Below are positions 27,776 through 37,857 of a DNA stretch of 64,000 bases, in pieces. This stretch comes from Ga0077527 sp964433345. Lineage in GTDB: Bacteria; Pseudomonadota; Gammaproteobacteria; Burkholderiales; SG8-41. Within the stretch, counting starts at the first letter, position 1. Each line of letters begins with the position of its first letter. The position numbers were made by a program, and so were the translations under genes. The stretch is from NCBI GenBank assembly GCA_964433345.1, contig CAYSQJ010000006.1:62001-126000 (forward strand). Reading direction: 5' to 3'. The notes below the pieces were generated by a model, which saw only the letters and a list, made by a program, of their open reading frames with translations, was not told where the DNA came from and searched no databases.

Positions 27776-29224
27776 TTATTTCGTACGCGCGGCAATGAAG
27801 GTCTTCACCGCCTCGACGTCGGGATCCATCACCGCAACCCGCTGCAGCCGGCTTTCCAGCCCTTCGTAACCGGGCGGCACTTCCGGGTCGCGGCCCAGAG
27901 CCTCGCGGATGGTGTCGGCAAATTTCGCCGGCAGCGCCGTTTCAAGGCAGATCAGCGGCACATCCTTCTCGCGCTGCCGCAGGCCGACATTGACACCGTC
28001 AGCGGTATGCGGATCGATGGTCACGCCGTAGCGCTCTGAAATGCGACGGATGCAGGCCACGCGGTCGCCGTGAGTGCTGCTGCCGGAGACAAAGCCGTAT
28101 TTCGCTATGCCCTGCCAGTAAGACGTCTCGCCGAGGTTGAAACCGCCGGCATCCTCGACCTCGCGCCACAGGCGCGCGACCATCGCCGGATCGCGCTCGA
28201 CCAGATCAAACACGAAACGCTCGAAATTCGATGCCTTCGATATGTCCATCGAGGGACTCGAGGTCTGCGCCGTCTCCCGGCTGGAGCGCACACGGTAGCG
28301 GCCGCTGCGGAAAAACTCGTCAAGCACATCGTTCTCGTTCGAGGCGAGTATCAGCCGGCGGATCGGCAGCCCCATCATCCGCGCGATATGGCCGGCGAAA
28401 ATGTTGCCGAAATTGCCGGAAGGCACGGCGAAGGAAACCTGCTCGTCGTTGCTCCGCGTCGCGGCGAAATAGCCCTTGAAGTAATACACGACCTGGGCAA
28501 CCACGCGCGCCCAGTTGATCGAATTGACGGCGCCGATGCGATGCGCGTTCTTGAATGCCGCATCCCCGCTGACCGCCTTGACGATGTCCTGGCAGTCATC
28601 GAAAACGCCACGGATCGCGATGTTGAAAATATTGGCATCCTGCAGCGAGTACATCTGCGCGCGCTGGAAGGGACTCATCTTGCCGTGCGGCGACAGCATG
28701 AACACGCGGATGCCCTCGCGGCCGCGCATCGCGTATTCGGCGGCCGAACCGGTGTCACCCGAGGTTGCACCGAGGATGTTCAACGTGCGTCCCTCGCGAC
28801 GCAGCACGTATTCAAACAACTCACCCAGCAGTTGCATCGCCACGTCCTTGAACGCGAGCGTGGGGCCGTTCGACAGCTTCAGCAGGTGCAGGCCCGGCTC
28901 CAGCGTCTGCAGCGGCGTGATGTCCGGCGAACCGAAGGTCTCGGCCCGGTAGGCACGCCCCACCAGGCGCTGCAGGTCTGCCGCCGGAATGTCGTCGACG
29001 AAGCGGTTGATGATGCTGAAAGCCAGGTCCGGATAGGACATGGGGCGCATCGCAGCCAGTTCCTCCCCGGACAGTCGCGGATAGGCCTGGGGCACCACCA
29101 GGCCGCCATCCGGCGCCAGTCCGCCCAGCAGCACATCACAGAAGCGTGCTGCCGGCATGCGGCCACGGGTGCTGACATAACGGGTGGCGGATGCAGCGGC
29201 CTGTCTGGGAGACGGCGAGCTCAT
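27776..29224 (-). CDS. thrC: Threonine synthase
   Basis: 482-residue PLP enzyme converting O-phosphohomoserine to threonine. The PLP lysine lies in LAFKDVAMQLLGELFEY, the phosphate loop in ATSGDTGSAAEYAMRG, and an SGNFGNIFAG segment follows. The length is that of the long (yeast/E. coli-like) ThrC class. Its start overlaps the hom stop by 4 bases (ATGA), so hom and thrC are translationally coupled. Confidence 0.96.
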   Translation of the reverse strand: MSSPSPRQAAASATRYVSTRGRMPAARFCDVLLGGLAPDGGLVVPQAYPRLSGEELAAMRPMSYPDLAFSIINRFVDDIPAADLQRLVGRAYRAETFGSPDITPLQTLEPGLHLLKLSNGPTLAFKDVAMQLLGELFEYVLRREGRTLNILGATSGDTGSAAEYAMRGREGIRVFMLSPHGKMSPFQRAQMYSLQDANIFNIAIRGVFDDCQDIVKAVSGDAAFKNAHRIGAVNSINWARVVAQVVYYFKGYFAATRSNDEQVSFAVPSGNFGNIFAGHIARMMGLPIRRLILASNENDVLDEFFRSGRYRVRSSRETAQTSSPSMDISKASNFERFVFDLVERDPAMVARLWREVEDAGGFNLGETSYWQGIAKYGFVSGSSTHGDRVACIRRISERYGVTIDPHTADGVNVGLRQREKDVPLICLETALPAKFADTIREALGRDPEVPPGYEGLESRLQRVAVMDPDVEAVKTFIAARTK

Positions 29225-30531
29225 TTCAGCGCTTCCATGCGGATGCGTGTGATTTTCCCGAACACCACCGGCAGCGCCTCGATGCGCGCGATCGCGGCAT
29301 CGATCTTCTTCTCCTGCGCGAGGTGGGTCAGCAGGATGATATCCACCTGCTTCTCGCCGGCAGAGGGTTCCTTCTGCACCAGCGCCTCGATCGAGATGCC
29401 CTCGTCGGCAAGAATGCGCGTGATGTCGGCCAGCACGCCGGCCTTGTCCTCCACCCGCAGCCTCAGGTAGTTCGAAGTTTCCACCTCGCCCATGGGCAGG
29501 ATCGGCGCATCCGACAGCCGGTCGGGCTGGAAGGCGAGATGCGGCACATGGTGTTCCGGGTCGGCGGTCAGCATCCGCGCGACATCAACCAGATCGGCGA
29601 CCACGGCTGAAGCCGTCGGTTCCGCGCCGGCGCCTGCGCCGTAATAAAGGGTCTGGCCCACCGCATCGCCCTTGACCAGGATCGCGTTCATGACACCCTC
29701 GACGTTGGCAATCAGCTGCCGCGCCGGGATCAGTGTCGGGTGCACGCGCAGTTCGAAACCGGCCGGCTTGCGCTTGGCAATGCCGAGCAGCTTGATGCGG
29801 TAGCCCAGTTCCTCGGCATAACGGATGTCCTGCTGGGTCAGCCTCGAAATGCCTTCCACATGTGCCTTGCCGAACTGCACCGGGATGCCGAAACCGATCG
29901 CCGCCATGATCGACAGCTTGTGCGCCGCATCGACGCCCTCGATGTCGAAGGTCGGGTCCGTCTCCGCATAACCCATGCGCTGCGCTTCCTTCAGCACGTC
30001 GGCAAAGGCCGCGCCCTTGTCGCGCATCTCGGACAGGATGAAATTGCTGGTGCCGTTGATGATGCCGGCGATCCATTCAATACGGTTGGCAGTCAGCCCC
30101 TCGCGCAGCGACTTGATGATCGGGATGCCGCCACCGACTGCTGCCTCGAAACATACGGTGACACCTTTTGCCCGTGCCGCAGCAAAGATCTCGTTGCCAT
30201 GCAATGCCAGCAGGGCCTTGTTCGCCGTGACCACATGCTTGCCCGCAGCGATCGCCTTCAGCACCAGGTCCTTCGCCACGCCATAGCCGCCGATCAGTTC
30301 GACAACGATGTCGATGTCCGGATTGTTGATCACGTCGAGCGCGTCGCCGGTCACCCGTGCAGCGTCGCCGACGACGGACTTCGCGCGCGCGACATCCTTG
30401 TCCGCGACCATGGTCATGCGGATCTCGCAGCCGGCACGGCGTGAAATTTCCTCACTGTTGCGCTGGAGCACGCGGAAAGTGCCGCCGCCGACGGTGCCGA
30501 TGCCCAGCAGACCTACATTGATCGGTTTCAT
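29221..30531 (-). CDS. hom: Homoserine dehydrogenase
   Basis: 436 residues: N-terminal NAD(P)-binding Rossmann domain (GLLGIGTVGGGTF), the catalytic stretch GIINGTSNFILSEM and DIEGVDAAHKL, and a C-terminal ACT domain from about 355 (YLRLRVEDKAGVLADITRIL) for threonine feedback inhibition. It reduces aspartate semialdehyde to homoserine. It lies in an alaC-like/hom/thrC block; no fused aspartokinase is present. Confidence 0.97.
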   Translation of the reverse strand: MKPINVGLLGIGTVGGGTFRVLQRNSEEISRRAGCEIRMTMVADKDVARAKSVVGDAARVTGDALDVINNPDIDIVVELIGGYGVAKDLVLKAIAAGKHVVTANKALLALHGNEIFAAARAKGVTVCFEAAVGGGIPIIKSLREGLTANRIEWIAGIINGTSNFILSEMRDKGAAFADVLKEAQRMGYAETDPTFDIEGVDAAHKLSIMAAIGFGIPVQFGKAHVEGISRLTQQDIRYAEELGYRIKLLGIAKRKPAGFELRVHPTLIPARQLIANVEGVMNAILVKGDAVGQTLYYGAGAGAEPTASAVVADLVDVARMLTADPEHHVPHLAFQPDRLSDAPILPMGEVETSNYLRLRVEDKAGVLADITRILADEGISIEALVQKEPSAGEKQVDIILLTHLAQEKKIDAAIARIEALPVVFGKITRIRMEALK

Positions 30532-30568
30532 TGTCTCGGTGTTCTTCCTGTCCTGTTGCGGCCGCCGC

Positions 30569-31756
30569 TTACTTCAGCAGACCGTCCTTGCGGAACATTT
30601 CCTTGATGGTACGGATGGCCTGGCGGGTCCGCGCCTCGTTTTCGATCAGCGCAAAGCGCACATGGCTGTCGCCGTAGTGGCCGAAGCCGGTGCCCGGAGC
30701 CACGGCGACCTTGCCCTCGAGCAGCAGCTTTTTCGAAAACTCGAGGGAACCCATTGCCCTGTAGGGCTCGGGGATCGGCGCCCAGATGTACATCGTTGCC
30801 TGCGGCTTGTCGACCTGCCAGCCCATCGCATTCAGCCCGGACCACAGCACGTCGCGCCGGCCCTGGTAGACCAGGCGCACGTTTTCGACGCAATCCTGCG
30901 GCCCCTCGAGGGCGATGATCGAGGCCACCTGGATCGGCGTGAAAGTGCCATAGTCGTGGTAACTCTTCATCCGCGCCAGCGCGTTGACCAGATCACGGTT
31001 GCCGACCATGTAGCCGACCCTCCAGCCGGCCATGTTGTAGCTCTTCGACATCGTGAAGAACTCCACCGCGATGTCGCGCGCGCCCGGCACCTGCAGGATG
31101 GACGGCGCCTTGTAGCCGTCGAAAACGATATCGGCGTAGGCAAGGTCATGCACCACCCAGATGTCGTGTTCCCTGGCGATTGCGATCAACCGCTCGAAGA
31201 ACGCGAGATCCACGCATTGCGTCGTCGGGTTGCTGGGAAAGTTGACGATCAGCATTTTCGGCTTCGGATAGGTATCCTTGATCGACTGTTCCAGCGCCTC
31301 GAAAAAATCGACGCCGGCGTGCATCGGCACATGACGGATGTCAGCGCCGGCGATCACCGGGCCGTAAATATGGATCGGATAACTCGGATTGGGCACCAGC
31401 ACGATGTCGCCGCGCTCTAGCGTCGCCAGCGCAAGGTGTGCGATGCCCTCCTTCGAGCCGATGGTGACAATGGCTTCCGAGTCGGGATCGAGTTCGACAC
31501 CATAGCGCGTCTGGTACCAGTTGCAGATCGCCTTGCGCAGTCGGGTGATGCCCTTGGACACGGAGTAGCCGTGGGTGTCCTGCCGCTGCACCGTCTCCAC
31601 CAGCTTGTCGACGATGTGCCGCGGCGTCGGCTGGTCCGGATTGCCCATGCTGAAGTCGATGATGTCCTCGCCGCGACGGCGGGCTGCGAGCTTCAGTTCG
31701 CCGGTGACGTTGAACACGTACGGCGGCAGGCGTTTGATGCGCGGAAAATCTTCCAT
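30569..31756 (-). CDS. alaC: PLP-dependent aminotransferase (AlaC-type)
   Basis: 395-residue class I/II aminotransferase. The Schiff-base Lys is in TMSKSYNMAGWRVGYMVGN; NFPSNPTTQC and a C-terminal substrate Arg in HVRFALIENEARTRQ are also seen. In betaproteobacteria this orthologue regularly precedes hom-thrC and is called alanine transaminase AlaC or, less certainly, an aspartate/DAP aminotransferase. It is 37 bases upstream of hom on the same strand, so probably the first gene of the operon. Confidence 0.9.
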   Translation of the reverse strand: MEDFPRIKRLPPYVFNVTGELKLAARRRGEDIIDFSMGNPDQPTPRHIVDKLVETVQRQDTHGYSVSKGITRLRKAICNWYQTRYGVELDPDSEAIVTIGSKEGIAHLALATLERGDIVLVPNPSYPIHIYGPVIAGADIRHVPMHAGVDFFEALEQSIKDTYPKPKMLIVNFPSNPTTQCVDLAFFERLIAIAREHDIWVVHDLAYADIVFDGYKAPSILQVPGARDIAVEFFTMSKSYNMAGWRVGYMVGNRDLVNALARMKSYHDYGTFTPIQVASIIALEGPQDCVENVRLVYQGRRDVLWSGLNAMGWQVDKPQATMYIWAPIPEPYRAMGSLEFSKKLLLEGKVAVAPGTGFGHYGDSHVRFALIENEARTRQAIRTIKEMFRKDGLLK

Positions 31757-31902
31757 TTATCGATATCTCGGAGGAATGCGTGCAGGGCGCGGTGTAGTAC
31801 AGCCGCAAGCTCGCGGCACCGGGCGCCCTGCAAATCGGTGTCCGGCGGGCGGAAAACGTATAATTGTAGCCAAGCAGATTATCTACGGCAAATCATGGGC
31901 TT

Positions 31903-32274
31903 ATGAAACTGCATCTGGCCGACACCCGGAACAGCCATGCGTTCACCGCATATGGCACAGGTTACCTCGCTGTCAACGGCATCCGCTACGAACACCCGCT
32001 GCTGGTTTTCCCGGACCAGCCCCCGCTGCCCTGGCCAGTGGGAGATTTCACCGCCCTGTCGGCGGAGGATGCCGGCAGGCTGCTCGAAAACCGCCCTGAA
32101 ATCATTGTCTTTGGTACCGGGCCGGGGCAATTGTTGCCGGGAAAAAACCTGCTGCGCGCGCTCGCCGGAACGGGAATCGGCTTCGAAATCATGGGCTCAG
32201 CGGCTGGCTGCCGCACCTTCAACATCCTTGCCGGCGAGGGACGCCGGGTGCTGGGCGCTATGTGCCTGCCCTGA
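31903..32274 (+). CDS. Mth938-like domain protein (DUF498/AAMDC family)
   Basis: 123 residues. The sequence LHLADTRNSHAFTAYGTGYL, IIVFGTGPGQLLPG and a late GSAAGCRTFNILAGEGR fit the Mth938/NDUFAF3 family, small alpha/beta proteins. Mitochondrial relatives assist complex I assembly; bacterial function is unknown. TATAAT at 31859-31864 is a possible -10. The 3' end overlaps the convergent kinase gene by 17 bases. Confidence 0.85.
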   Translation: MKLHLADTRNSHAFTAYGTGYLAVNGIRYEHPLLVFPDQPPLPWPVGDFTALSAEDAGRLLENRPEIIVFGTGPGQLLPGKNLLRALAGTGIGFEIMGSAAGCRTFNILAGEGRRVLGAMCLP

Positions 32275-35200
32275 ACCCTTCACCCGGGCCGTCCGCCGGA
32301 CCTCCGGCGTGTGCAGGCGGCAAAGTGAAGTAAAAACAGGCTCCGGCACCGGGTTGCGCTTCCGCCCAGACTCTGCCGCCGTGGCGGCGAATGACTCGCT
32401 GCACCAGCGCCAGCCCGATCCCTGTGCCCTCGAATTCCGACTCGCTGTGCAGGCGCTGGAAAGCCCCGAACAGCTTGTTCGCGTATGCCATGTCGAAACC
32501 CACCCCGTTGTCCCTGACGAAATAGGCTTGCGTCCCGTCCTCGCCGGAACAACCCACCTCGATGACCGCATCCGGCCTGCGCCCGGTGAATTTCCAGGCA
32601 TTGCGCAGCAGGTTTTCCAGCGCGATGCGCAGCAAGCCACCGTCCGCGGCAACCACCATGCCCTCGGCGATCTCGACTTTGACCTTGCGCGCCGGTTCGG
32701 CCTGTGACAGGTCTGTCAGGATGTCCCGCGCCAGCGTGCTCAGATCGCAGTCGCGGACTTGCAGGTCGCGACGTGTCACCCGCGCCAGTTCCAGCAGGTC
32801 GTCGATCAGTTCGGCCATGCGCCGGCTGCCCGCACGCACCCGCTCCAGGTAGCGGCGACCGGTCTCATCCAGCTTCGCCGCGTATTCATCAAGCAGGATC
32901 CGGCTGAAGCCATCCACGGTGCGCAGGGGAGCGCGCAGGTCGTGCGATACCGAATAGGAGAAAGACTCCAGTTCCCGGTTGGCATCTGCCAGCGCCCGTG
33001 TGCGCTGTTCGACCCGCTGCTCAAGCTCGGCGTTGAGCTGCCTTACCTCGGCCTCCGCGCGCCGGAAATCGGTCAGGTCATAGCCCATCAGATGCACGCC
33101 TTGCACCTGCCCGTCCTCCGCATGGTGGGGGATCAGCGTGATCCGCACCACCCGCTTTCCGTCCCGAGTGGCGAGGGGACACTCCTCCACCACGTCCCGT
33201 CCCAGCAGCGCCCTGTCCAGCAGCGGATTCACGGTTGCGGCAAAACCGGACTCACCATGAACCTCCGTTCCGAACCAGCGGTCGAACGCCCGATTCGAAT
33301 ACTGGCACTGCCGCTGCCCGTCAAAGTAGGCAATGACCGCAGGCACATTGTCGGCGATCGCCCGCAACCGGGCCTCGTTGTCGCGCAACAGCTGCTCCAT
33401 GCGCAGCTGGTCGCTCATGTCACGCACCAGCACCAGCCTCACCTTGCGTCCTGCGAGGGTTGTCGGGTACGAATAGATCTCGACGTCAACTGCTTCGCCG
33501 TTCTTGCGGAGATGCCGTTTCTGGAGATGTTCGACGATACCGGCGGAACGCGCCGGTGCCGTCCTGTAGTTCTCGCGATTTTCCGGCGTCTGGATGTCGA
33601 TCAGTGTCAGGGCAAGCATTTCTTCACGGGAATAGCCGTAAAGCGCAAGACAGGCATCATTCGCATCCAGGAATTCAAGGCTCTCTTCGTCGCGCAGGTA
33701 CATCGGCAGCGGCGTCAGCGCGAAAATCTGCCGGTACCGTGCCTCGCTCTCGAGCACCCGCGACTCGCTCTCCACCTGCTCCGAAATATCCTCGATGACC
33801 GAAATCAGGTAACTCGCCCCCTCCTTGCCGTCCTTTCCTTTCTCGAACACCCGCGAAACCGCCAGGTTGACCCAGATCGGCTTGCCGTCCCTGCGCCGGT
33901 AGCGCTTGCGGCGAGAATAACTGGACACGGTTCCCGCCATCAGCTGCCGATTCATCTGTTGCGTGGCGTCGAGATCATCCTCAACCGTCAGCTCGGTGGT
34001 GGATTTCTGCAGCAACTCGCTTTCCGAATAGCCGAGAATCTCGCACAGCTTGCGATTGACGCGCAGGAAGCGCGGTCGCTCCGTGAGATCACGGATGGCG
34101 ATGCCCACCGAGGCCTGTTCGAACACCGCCCTGAAGCGGGCCTCGCTTTCCTCCAGCGCCGCCTGCGCCAGGCGGCGGTCGGTCACGTCCAGCGCCACCA
34201 CCAACCGCGCCGGCCGGCCGTCGAAGACAAAGGGATGCGCGGTGATCTCCACGTACAGCAGCCGGCCGTCCCGCGTCCGGTGCCGCCGTTCAAAAAAAGC
34301 GGTCTCCGCCGGATTGCGCTCGCGCAGCTGCCGGTCCACATAAGCCCTGTCCTCGGGAAACTGCAGGTCGATCGCACTCATGCGCAGCAGCTCCTCTCGG
34401 GAATAGCCATATTTGGCCACCATCGCGTCATTGACGGCGAGGAATTTCGGAACGCCCGTTTCCGCGACCCACATTGGCAATGGTGCGGACTCGAAAATCT
34501 GGCGATAGCGCCGCTCCCCCTCCTCCAGGTCAGCCACCATCCGCGTGCGTTCGGTGACATCCTGCGCGGTCGCCAGCACGCCGACAAAACGGCCGGATTC
34601 GTCGGTCAGGGGCGTGTTGCGCCATTCGCAAATGATGCGTTCGCCGCTCTTGCGCAAGTTTTCGTTGGTGCCCGACACCCCGATGTCCCCGGCCTGCAGG
34701 CGCGCCCGGCGCCCCCACACCAGGGGGCGCACTTCTTCCGGCGCAATGCGCTCAGCAATGTCCCGCCCCTGCAGCTCCTGCATCGAATAGCCGAAGAGGC
34801 GCTCCGCGGCCGGGTTGCAATAAACCACCCTGAAATGCTCGTCCTGCATCAGGCAGGCGATCGGCATGTGCTGCAGCTGCCACTCCAGCCGGTCCAGCAG
34901 ACGCTGGCGTTCGAGCTGCAGCGAACGGCTTGCCTTCTGCGCCTCGGTGCGGTCAAGGTACTGCCCGATATCCCGGCCGATCGAATCCAGAGTGTCGAGC
35001 GTGACCTGGTCGGGCGCCTCCACCCGGTCGCTGAAAAACTCGATGGCATCCTCGATGCCCCTGCCGCGCGGGACGGGTATCGCAATCGCGCCGCGCAGCC
35101 CTGCGGCCGCGGCCATCGCGCTGCGCCTGAGACTGATCGGGTCATGGTCGGTGAACCAGATGATCTTGCCCTCGACGATCGCGCGGCTGACAGTGCCCTT

Positions 35201-36811
35201 TTGCGGATCCCCCGTCTTCGGCTTTCTGGCGAATTCCACGAAATCATTGGCCTGGACACCCGGCGCCAACCAGTATTCATGGCAGGTCAGCAGCAGCGTG
35301 CCGGGCTCGAGATGACGGTGCGCCCCCCATTTCCATTCCATGGTCTGGCAGATTGTCGCCAGCACCTCGCGCAGTGCCAGGGCGGGATCCTGCTCCTGGC
35401 CGAGAATGCGAGTGACGTCGTGCTGCATGCGCAGGCGCTGGCGCAGCGTAACCTCGGAGGTGATGTCGTTGCCAATGCCGTGATAGCCCTTAAGCTCGCC
35501 ATTGGCCCCGAAAACCGGCTCACCGCTGATGCTGCCGTAGACCGTGGCTGCCTGCGGACCGATGAAGCGCAATGCAAGATCACGAAACGGCAGGCGGCGC
35601 GCAATGCCGGACTGGTGCGCCGACCAGTCGCCGCCGACCGGGGTGATCGCCCCGACATCCCACAGTGCCCTGCCCATCAGCATTTCCCGGGGCAGGCCGC
35701 ATATCCGGTAAAAACCTTCCGATACATCCTTCAGCCGGTAGCGCTCGTCGGTCTCCCAATACCAATCCGACCCCAGCGCATTGAGCGCCTTGAAACGCGC
35801 TTCGCTGCTGCGCAGGGCATTCTGCATACCCTCCCGGCGATTCATCAGGAGCAGCAGGATTGCAATGCCGCCGCCAAGCATGAACAGCAGGAAGGCGACG
35901 CCGATCCGGTAACGCGCCGCGTTAACGACGGGAACCGACTCGACATCAGCTGTACGCAGGCCCACTCCGACGACCAGGGCACGCCCGTCGATGCCGCAGC
36001 TGCTGCCGATGCGGCTGACGCCGTCGACCGGGTCATTCGTGATCCCCGTGACGCACTCCTTCCCGGCCTGCTGCAGACGCTGCGCCCTTGCACCGTCCGC
36101 AATGTCCTGCCCCCCGCCAAGGCTGCCGTCAGACACCCGTGCGATCAGCGCGCCATTGCGGTCGATCAACTGCAACACGGCACCCGGGCCAAGGTTCATT
36201 TCGCCGTAGCCGCGCTGCAGCCATGCCGCATCGAGGGCCACCATCACGATGCCGCCAATGTTCCCGTCCCCGTCGCGCATTGGATAGCTCAGGTGCATCG
36301 CCCAGGTATCGGCCCCTGCGCCGCGGGCAAGCGGCGTTAAATGCATGTCCATTGCCTGGCGCCGATGGGACTGCAGGTGACGTTCGACCAGTACCACAGG
36401 CAGCGTCGCCTCCCGGCTGCCCCAAACCTGTTTTCCCGCGGCATCCAGCAGGAAAAAATCCGCCGCCTTGCCGCTTCTCGCCGCAACCATTCGCGACAGG
36501 CGCAAGGCTGCAACCTCGAGACCGTCGCGTTGCGCCTCAATGGCGGTCACCCGCATCAGGCTTTCGGTTGCGGCGAGTTCTGCATCAAACTGGTCGCGCA
36601 GCGAACGGGCCAGGGTTTCGACATGCCGCTCCGAAAAACGGAGCGCATCCGCGCGTTCCTTGCGAATCAGTATCTCGGTGGCGACGAGCGTCGCCAGGCC
36701 CAGCAGCAGCGCGCCACTTAGCAGCAGCATCCGCAGCACGCGCGGCTTCTGCAACATGCCAGCGACGGCTGGCACTGCGCGGCCTTTGTCCTGAACGGCG
36801 GGAAAATTCAC
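32258..36811 (-). CDS. Giant membrane multi-PAS sensor histidine kinase
   Basis: 1517 residues. TM1 is near 27-46, a periplasmic Cache-like sensor spans about 50-295, and TM2 is near 298-320. Next come a PAS domain (about 335-455), a GAF domain (about 465-635), and five more PAS domains (about 645-765, 770-890, 895-1020, 1025-1145, 1150-1265), most with PAC tails such as YRRRDGKPIWVNLAVSR. HisKA has H1290 in YSVSHDLRAPLRT. HATPase_c follows (ENLLRNAWKF, DNGVGFD, GTGIGLALVQR). It resembles the bacteriophytochrome-type HWE-independent kinases. No response regulator is adjacent, so it is an orphan kinase; the signal is unknown. Confidence 0.9.
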   Translation of the reverse strand: MNFPAVQDKGRAVPAVAGMLQKPRVLRMLLLSGALLLGLATLVATEILIRKERADALRFSERHVETLARSLRDQFDAELAATESLMRVTAIEAQRDGLEVAALRLSRMVAARSGKAADFFLLDAAGKQVWGSREATLPVVLVERHLQSHRRQAMDMHLTPLARGAGADTWAMHLSYPMRDGDGNIGGIVMVALDAAWLQRGYGEMNLGPGAVLQLIDRNGALIARVSDGSLGGGQDIADGARAQRLQQAGKECVTGITNDPVDGVSRIGSSCGIDGRALVVGVGLRTADVESVPVVNAARYRIGVAFLLFMLGGGIAILLLLMNRREGMQNALRSSEARFKALNALGSDWYWETDERYRLKDVSEGFYRICGLPREMLMGRALWDVGAITPVGGDWSAHQSGIARRLPFRDLALRFIGPQAATVYGSISGEPVFGANGELKGYHGIGNDITSEVTLRQRLRMQHDVTRILGQEQDPALALREVLATICQTMEWKWGAHRHLEPGTLLLTCHEYWLAPGVQANDFVEFARKPKTGDPQKGTVSRAIVEGKIIWFTDHDPISLRRSAMAAAAGLRGAIAIPVPRGRGIEDAIEFFSDRVEAPDQVTLDTLDSIGRDIGQYLDRTEAQKASRSLQLERQRLLDRLEWQLQHMPIACLMQDEHFRVVYCNPAAERLFGYSMQELQGRDIAERIAPEEVRPLVWGRRARLQAGDIGVSGTNENLRKSGERIICEWRNTPLTDESGRFVGVLATAQDVTERTRMVADLEEGERRYRQIFESAPLPMWVAETGVPKFLAVNDAMVAKYGYSREELLRMSAIDLQFPEDRAYVDRQLRERNPAETAFFERRHRTRDGRLLYVEITAHPFVFDGRPARLVVALDVTDRRLAQAALEESEARFRAVFEQASVGIAIRDLTERPRFLRVNRKLCEILGYSESELLQKSTTELTVEDDLDATQQMNRQLMAGTVSSYSRRKRYRRRDGKPIWVNLAVSRVFEKGKDGKEGASYLISVIEDISEQVESESRVLESEARYRQIFALTPLPMYLRDEESLEFLDANDACLALYGYSREEMLALTLIDIQTPENRENYRTAPARSAGIVEHLQKRHLRKNGEAVDVEIYSYPTTLAGRKVRLVLVRDMSDQLRMEQLLRDNEARLRAIADNVPAVIAYFDGQRQCQYSNRAFDRWFGTEVHGESGFAATVNPLLDRALLGRDVVEECPLATRDGKRVVRITLIPHHAEDGQVQGVHLMGYDLTDFRRAEAEVRQLNAELEQRVEQRTRALADANRELESFSYSVSHDLRAPLRTVDGFSRILLDEYAAKLDETGRRYLERVRAGSRRMAELIDDLLELARVTRRDLQVRDCDLSTLARDILTDLSQAEPARKVKVEIAEGMVVAADGGLLRIALENLLRNAWKFTGRRPDAVIEVGCSGEDGTQAYFVRDNGVGFDMAYANKLFGAFQRLHSESEFEGTGIGLALVQRVIRRHGGRVWAEAQPGAGACFYFTLPPAHAGGPADGPGEGFRAGT

Positions 36812-36939
36812 GATCTGCGGAGCACTATATGGCTGCGGCGGGCCGGATTGCAGGGCTTCATCTTATAATCGCAGTGAAACATTGTCTAACTGCGCTGTCC
36901 AATCGGAACTGCCCCACCTGCACGGAAGGCCTCACCCCA

Positions 36940-37857
36940 ATGTCGTCACAGCTCAACGCGGTTGCAGAACAGATCAATGGCATCATTCTCGGCAAGGCAC
37001 ACCAGATCAGACTCGCCATCGCCTGCCTGCTGGCACGCGGCCATCTGCTGATAGAAGATGTTCCGGGTGTCGGCAAAACCACGCTCGCACACGCCATCGC
37101 GACCTCGCTGGGACTGCGTTTCCAGCGCATCCAGTTCACCAGCGACCTGCTGCCCGCGGACATACTCGGAATATCCGTGTACAACAGGGACACCGGCGGT
37201 TTCGAATTTCACCCCGGCCCCGTGTTCACCAATGTCGTACTGGCCGACGAAGTCAATCGCGCGACGCCGCGCGCACAGAGCGCACTGCTCGAGGCGATGG
37301 AAGAGAACCAGGTCACCATCGAGGGCGAAACCCGGCAACTGCCGGTGCCCTTCTTCGTCATCGCGACGCAAAACCCTTCCTACCAGATCGGCACTTTTCC
37401 GCTGCCCGAATCACAGCTCGACCGCTTCCTGATGCGCATCGAACTCGGATATCCCGACGCCGAAGCCGAACGCGCGCTGCTCAACGGTGACAACCGGCGC
37501 GACATGCTGCTGCGTCTGCAGCCGCGGCTCGACGCCGACGGCCTCGCCCGCCTGCAACTGGAAGTCCAGAAGGTGCATGCCTCGCCCGCGCTGCTCGATT
37601 ACCTCCAGGCGCTTGTCAATACCACGCGCCGCTCGCCGGCCTTTGCACACGGACTGTCGCCGCGCGCATCACTGGCCCTGCTCCAGGGTGCACGTGCCTG
37701 GGCCTTCATGGACGACCGCAGGCACGTACTGCCCGAGGATATCCAGGCCGTCCTGCCCGCCGTGGTGACGCACCGCCTGAGCCCCTCCGGCGAGACCGCC
37801 GGTTCCGGCAGCAACGCGCTCGTGGCCCAGCTGCTCGAGGAGGTCGCGATTCCCTGA
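36940..37857 (+). CDS. MoxR-family AAA+ ATPase
   Basis: 305 residues from the ATG at 36940 (MSSQLNAVAEQING); the longer upstream frame overlaps the kinase gene antisense and is rejected. Walker A is DVPGVGKTTLAHA, Walker B is VVLADEVNRATPRAQSALLEAMEE, and sensor 1 is IATQNP. MoxR ATPases act as chaperones for von Willebrand/DUF58 partners. The stop is coupled to the DUF58 start (TGATG). TATAAT at 36864-36869 is a possible -10. Confidence 0.93.
   Translation: MSSQLNAVAEQINGIILGKAHQIRLAIACLLARGHLLIEDVPGVGKTTLAHAIATSLGLRFQRIQFTSDLLPADILGISVYNRDTGGFEFHPGPVFTNVVLADEVNRATPRAQSALLEAMEENQVTIEGETRQLPVPFFVIATQNPSYQIGTFPLPESQLDRFLMRIELGYPDAEAERALLNGDNRRDMLLRLQPRLDADGLARLQLEVQKVHASPALLDYLQALVNTTRRSPAFAHGLSPRASLALLQGARAWAFMDDRRHVLPEDIQAVLPAVVTHRLSPSGETAGSGSNALVAQLLEEVAIP

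Noticed and set aside
32759..36340. 1193-residue open frame on the plus strand
   Set aside because: Antisense to the multi-PAS kinase, with low-complexity His/Arg-rich translation and no domain.
36088..36939. Upstream extension of the MoxR frame
   Set aside because: Arg/Pro-rich translation overlapping the kinase antisense; MoxR homology begins at the ATG at 36940.
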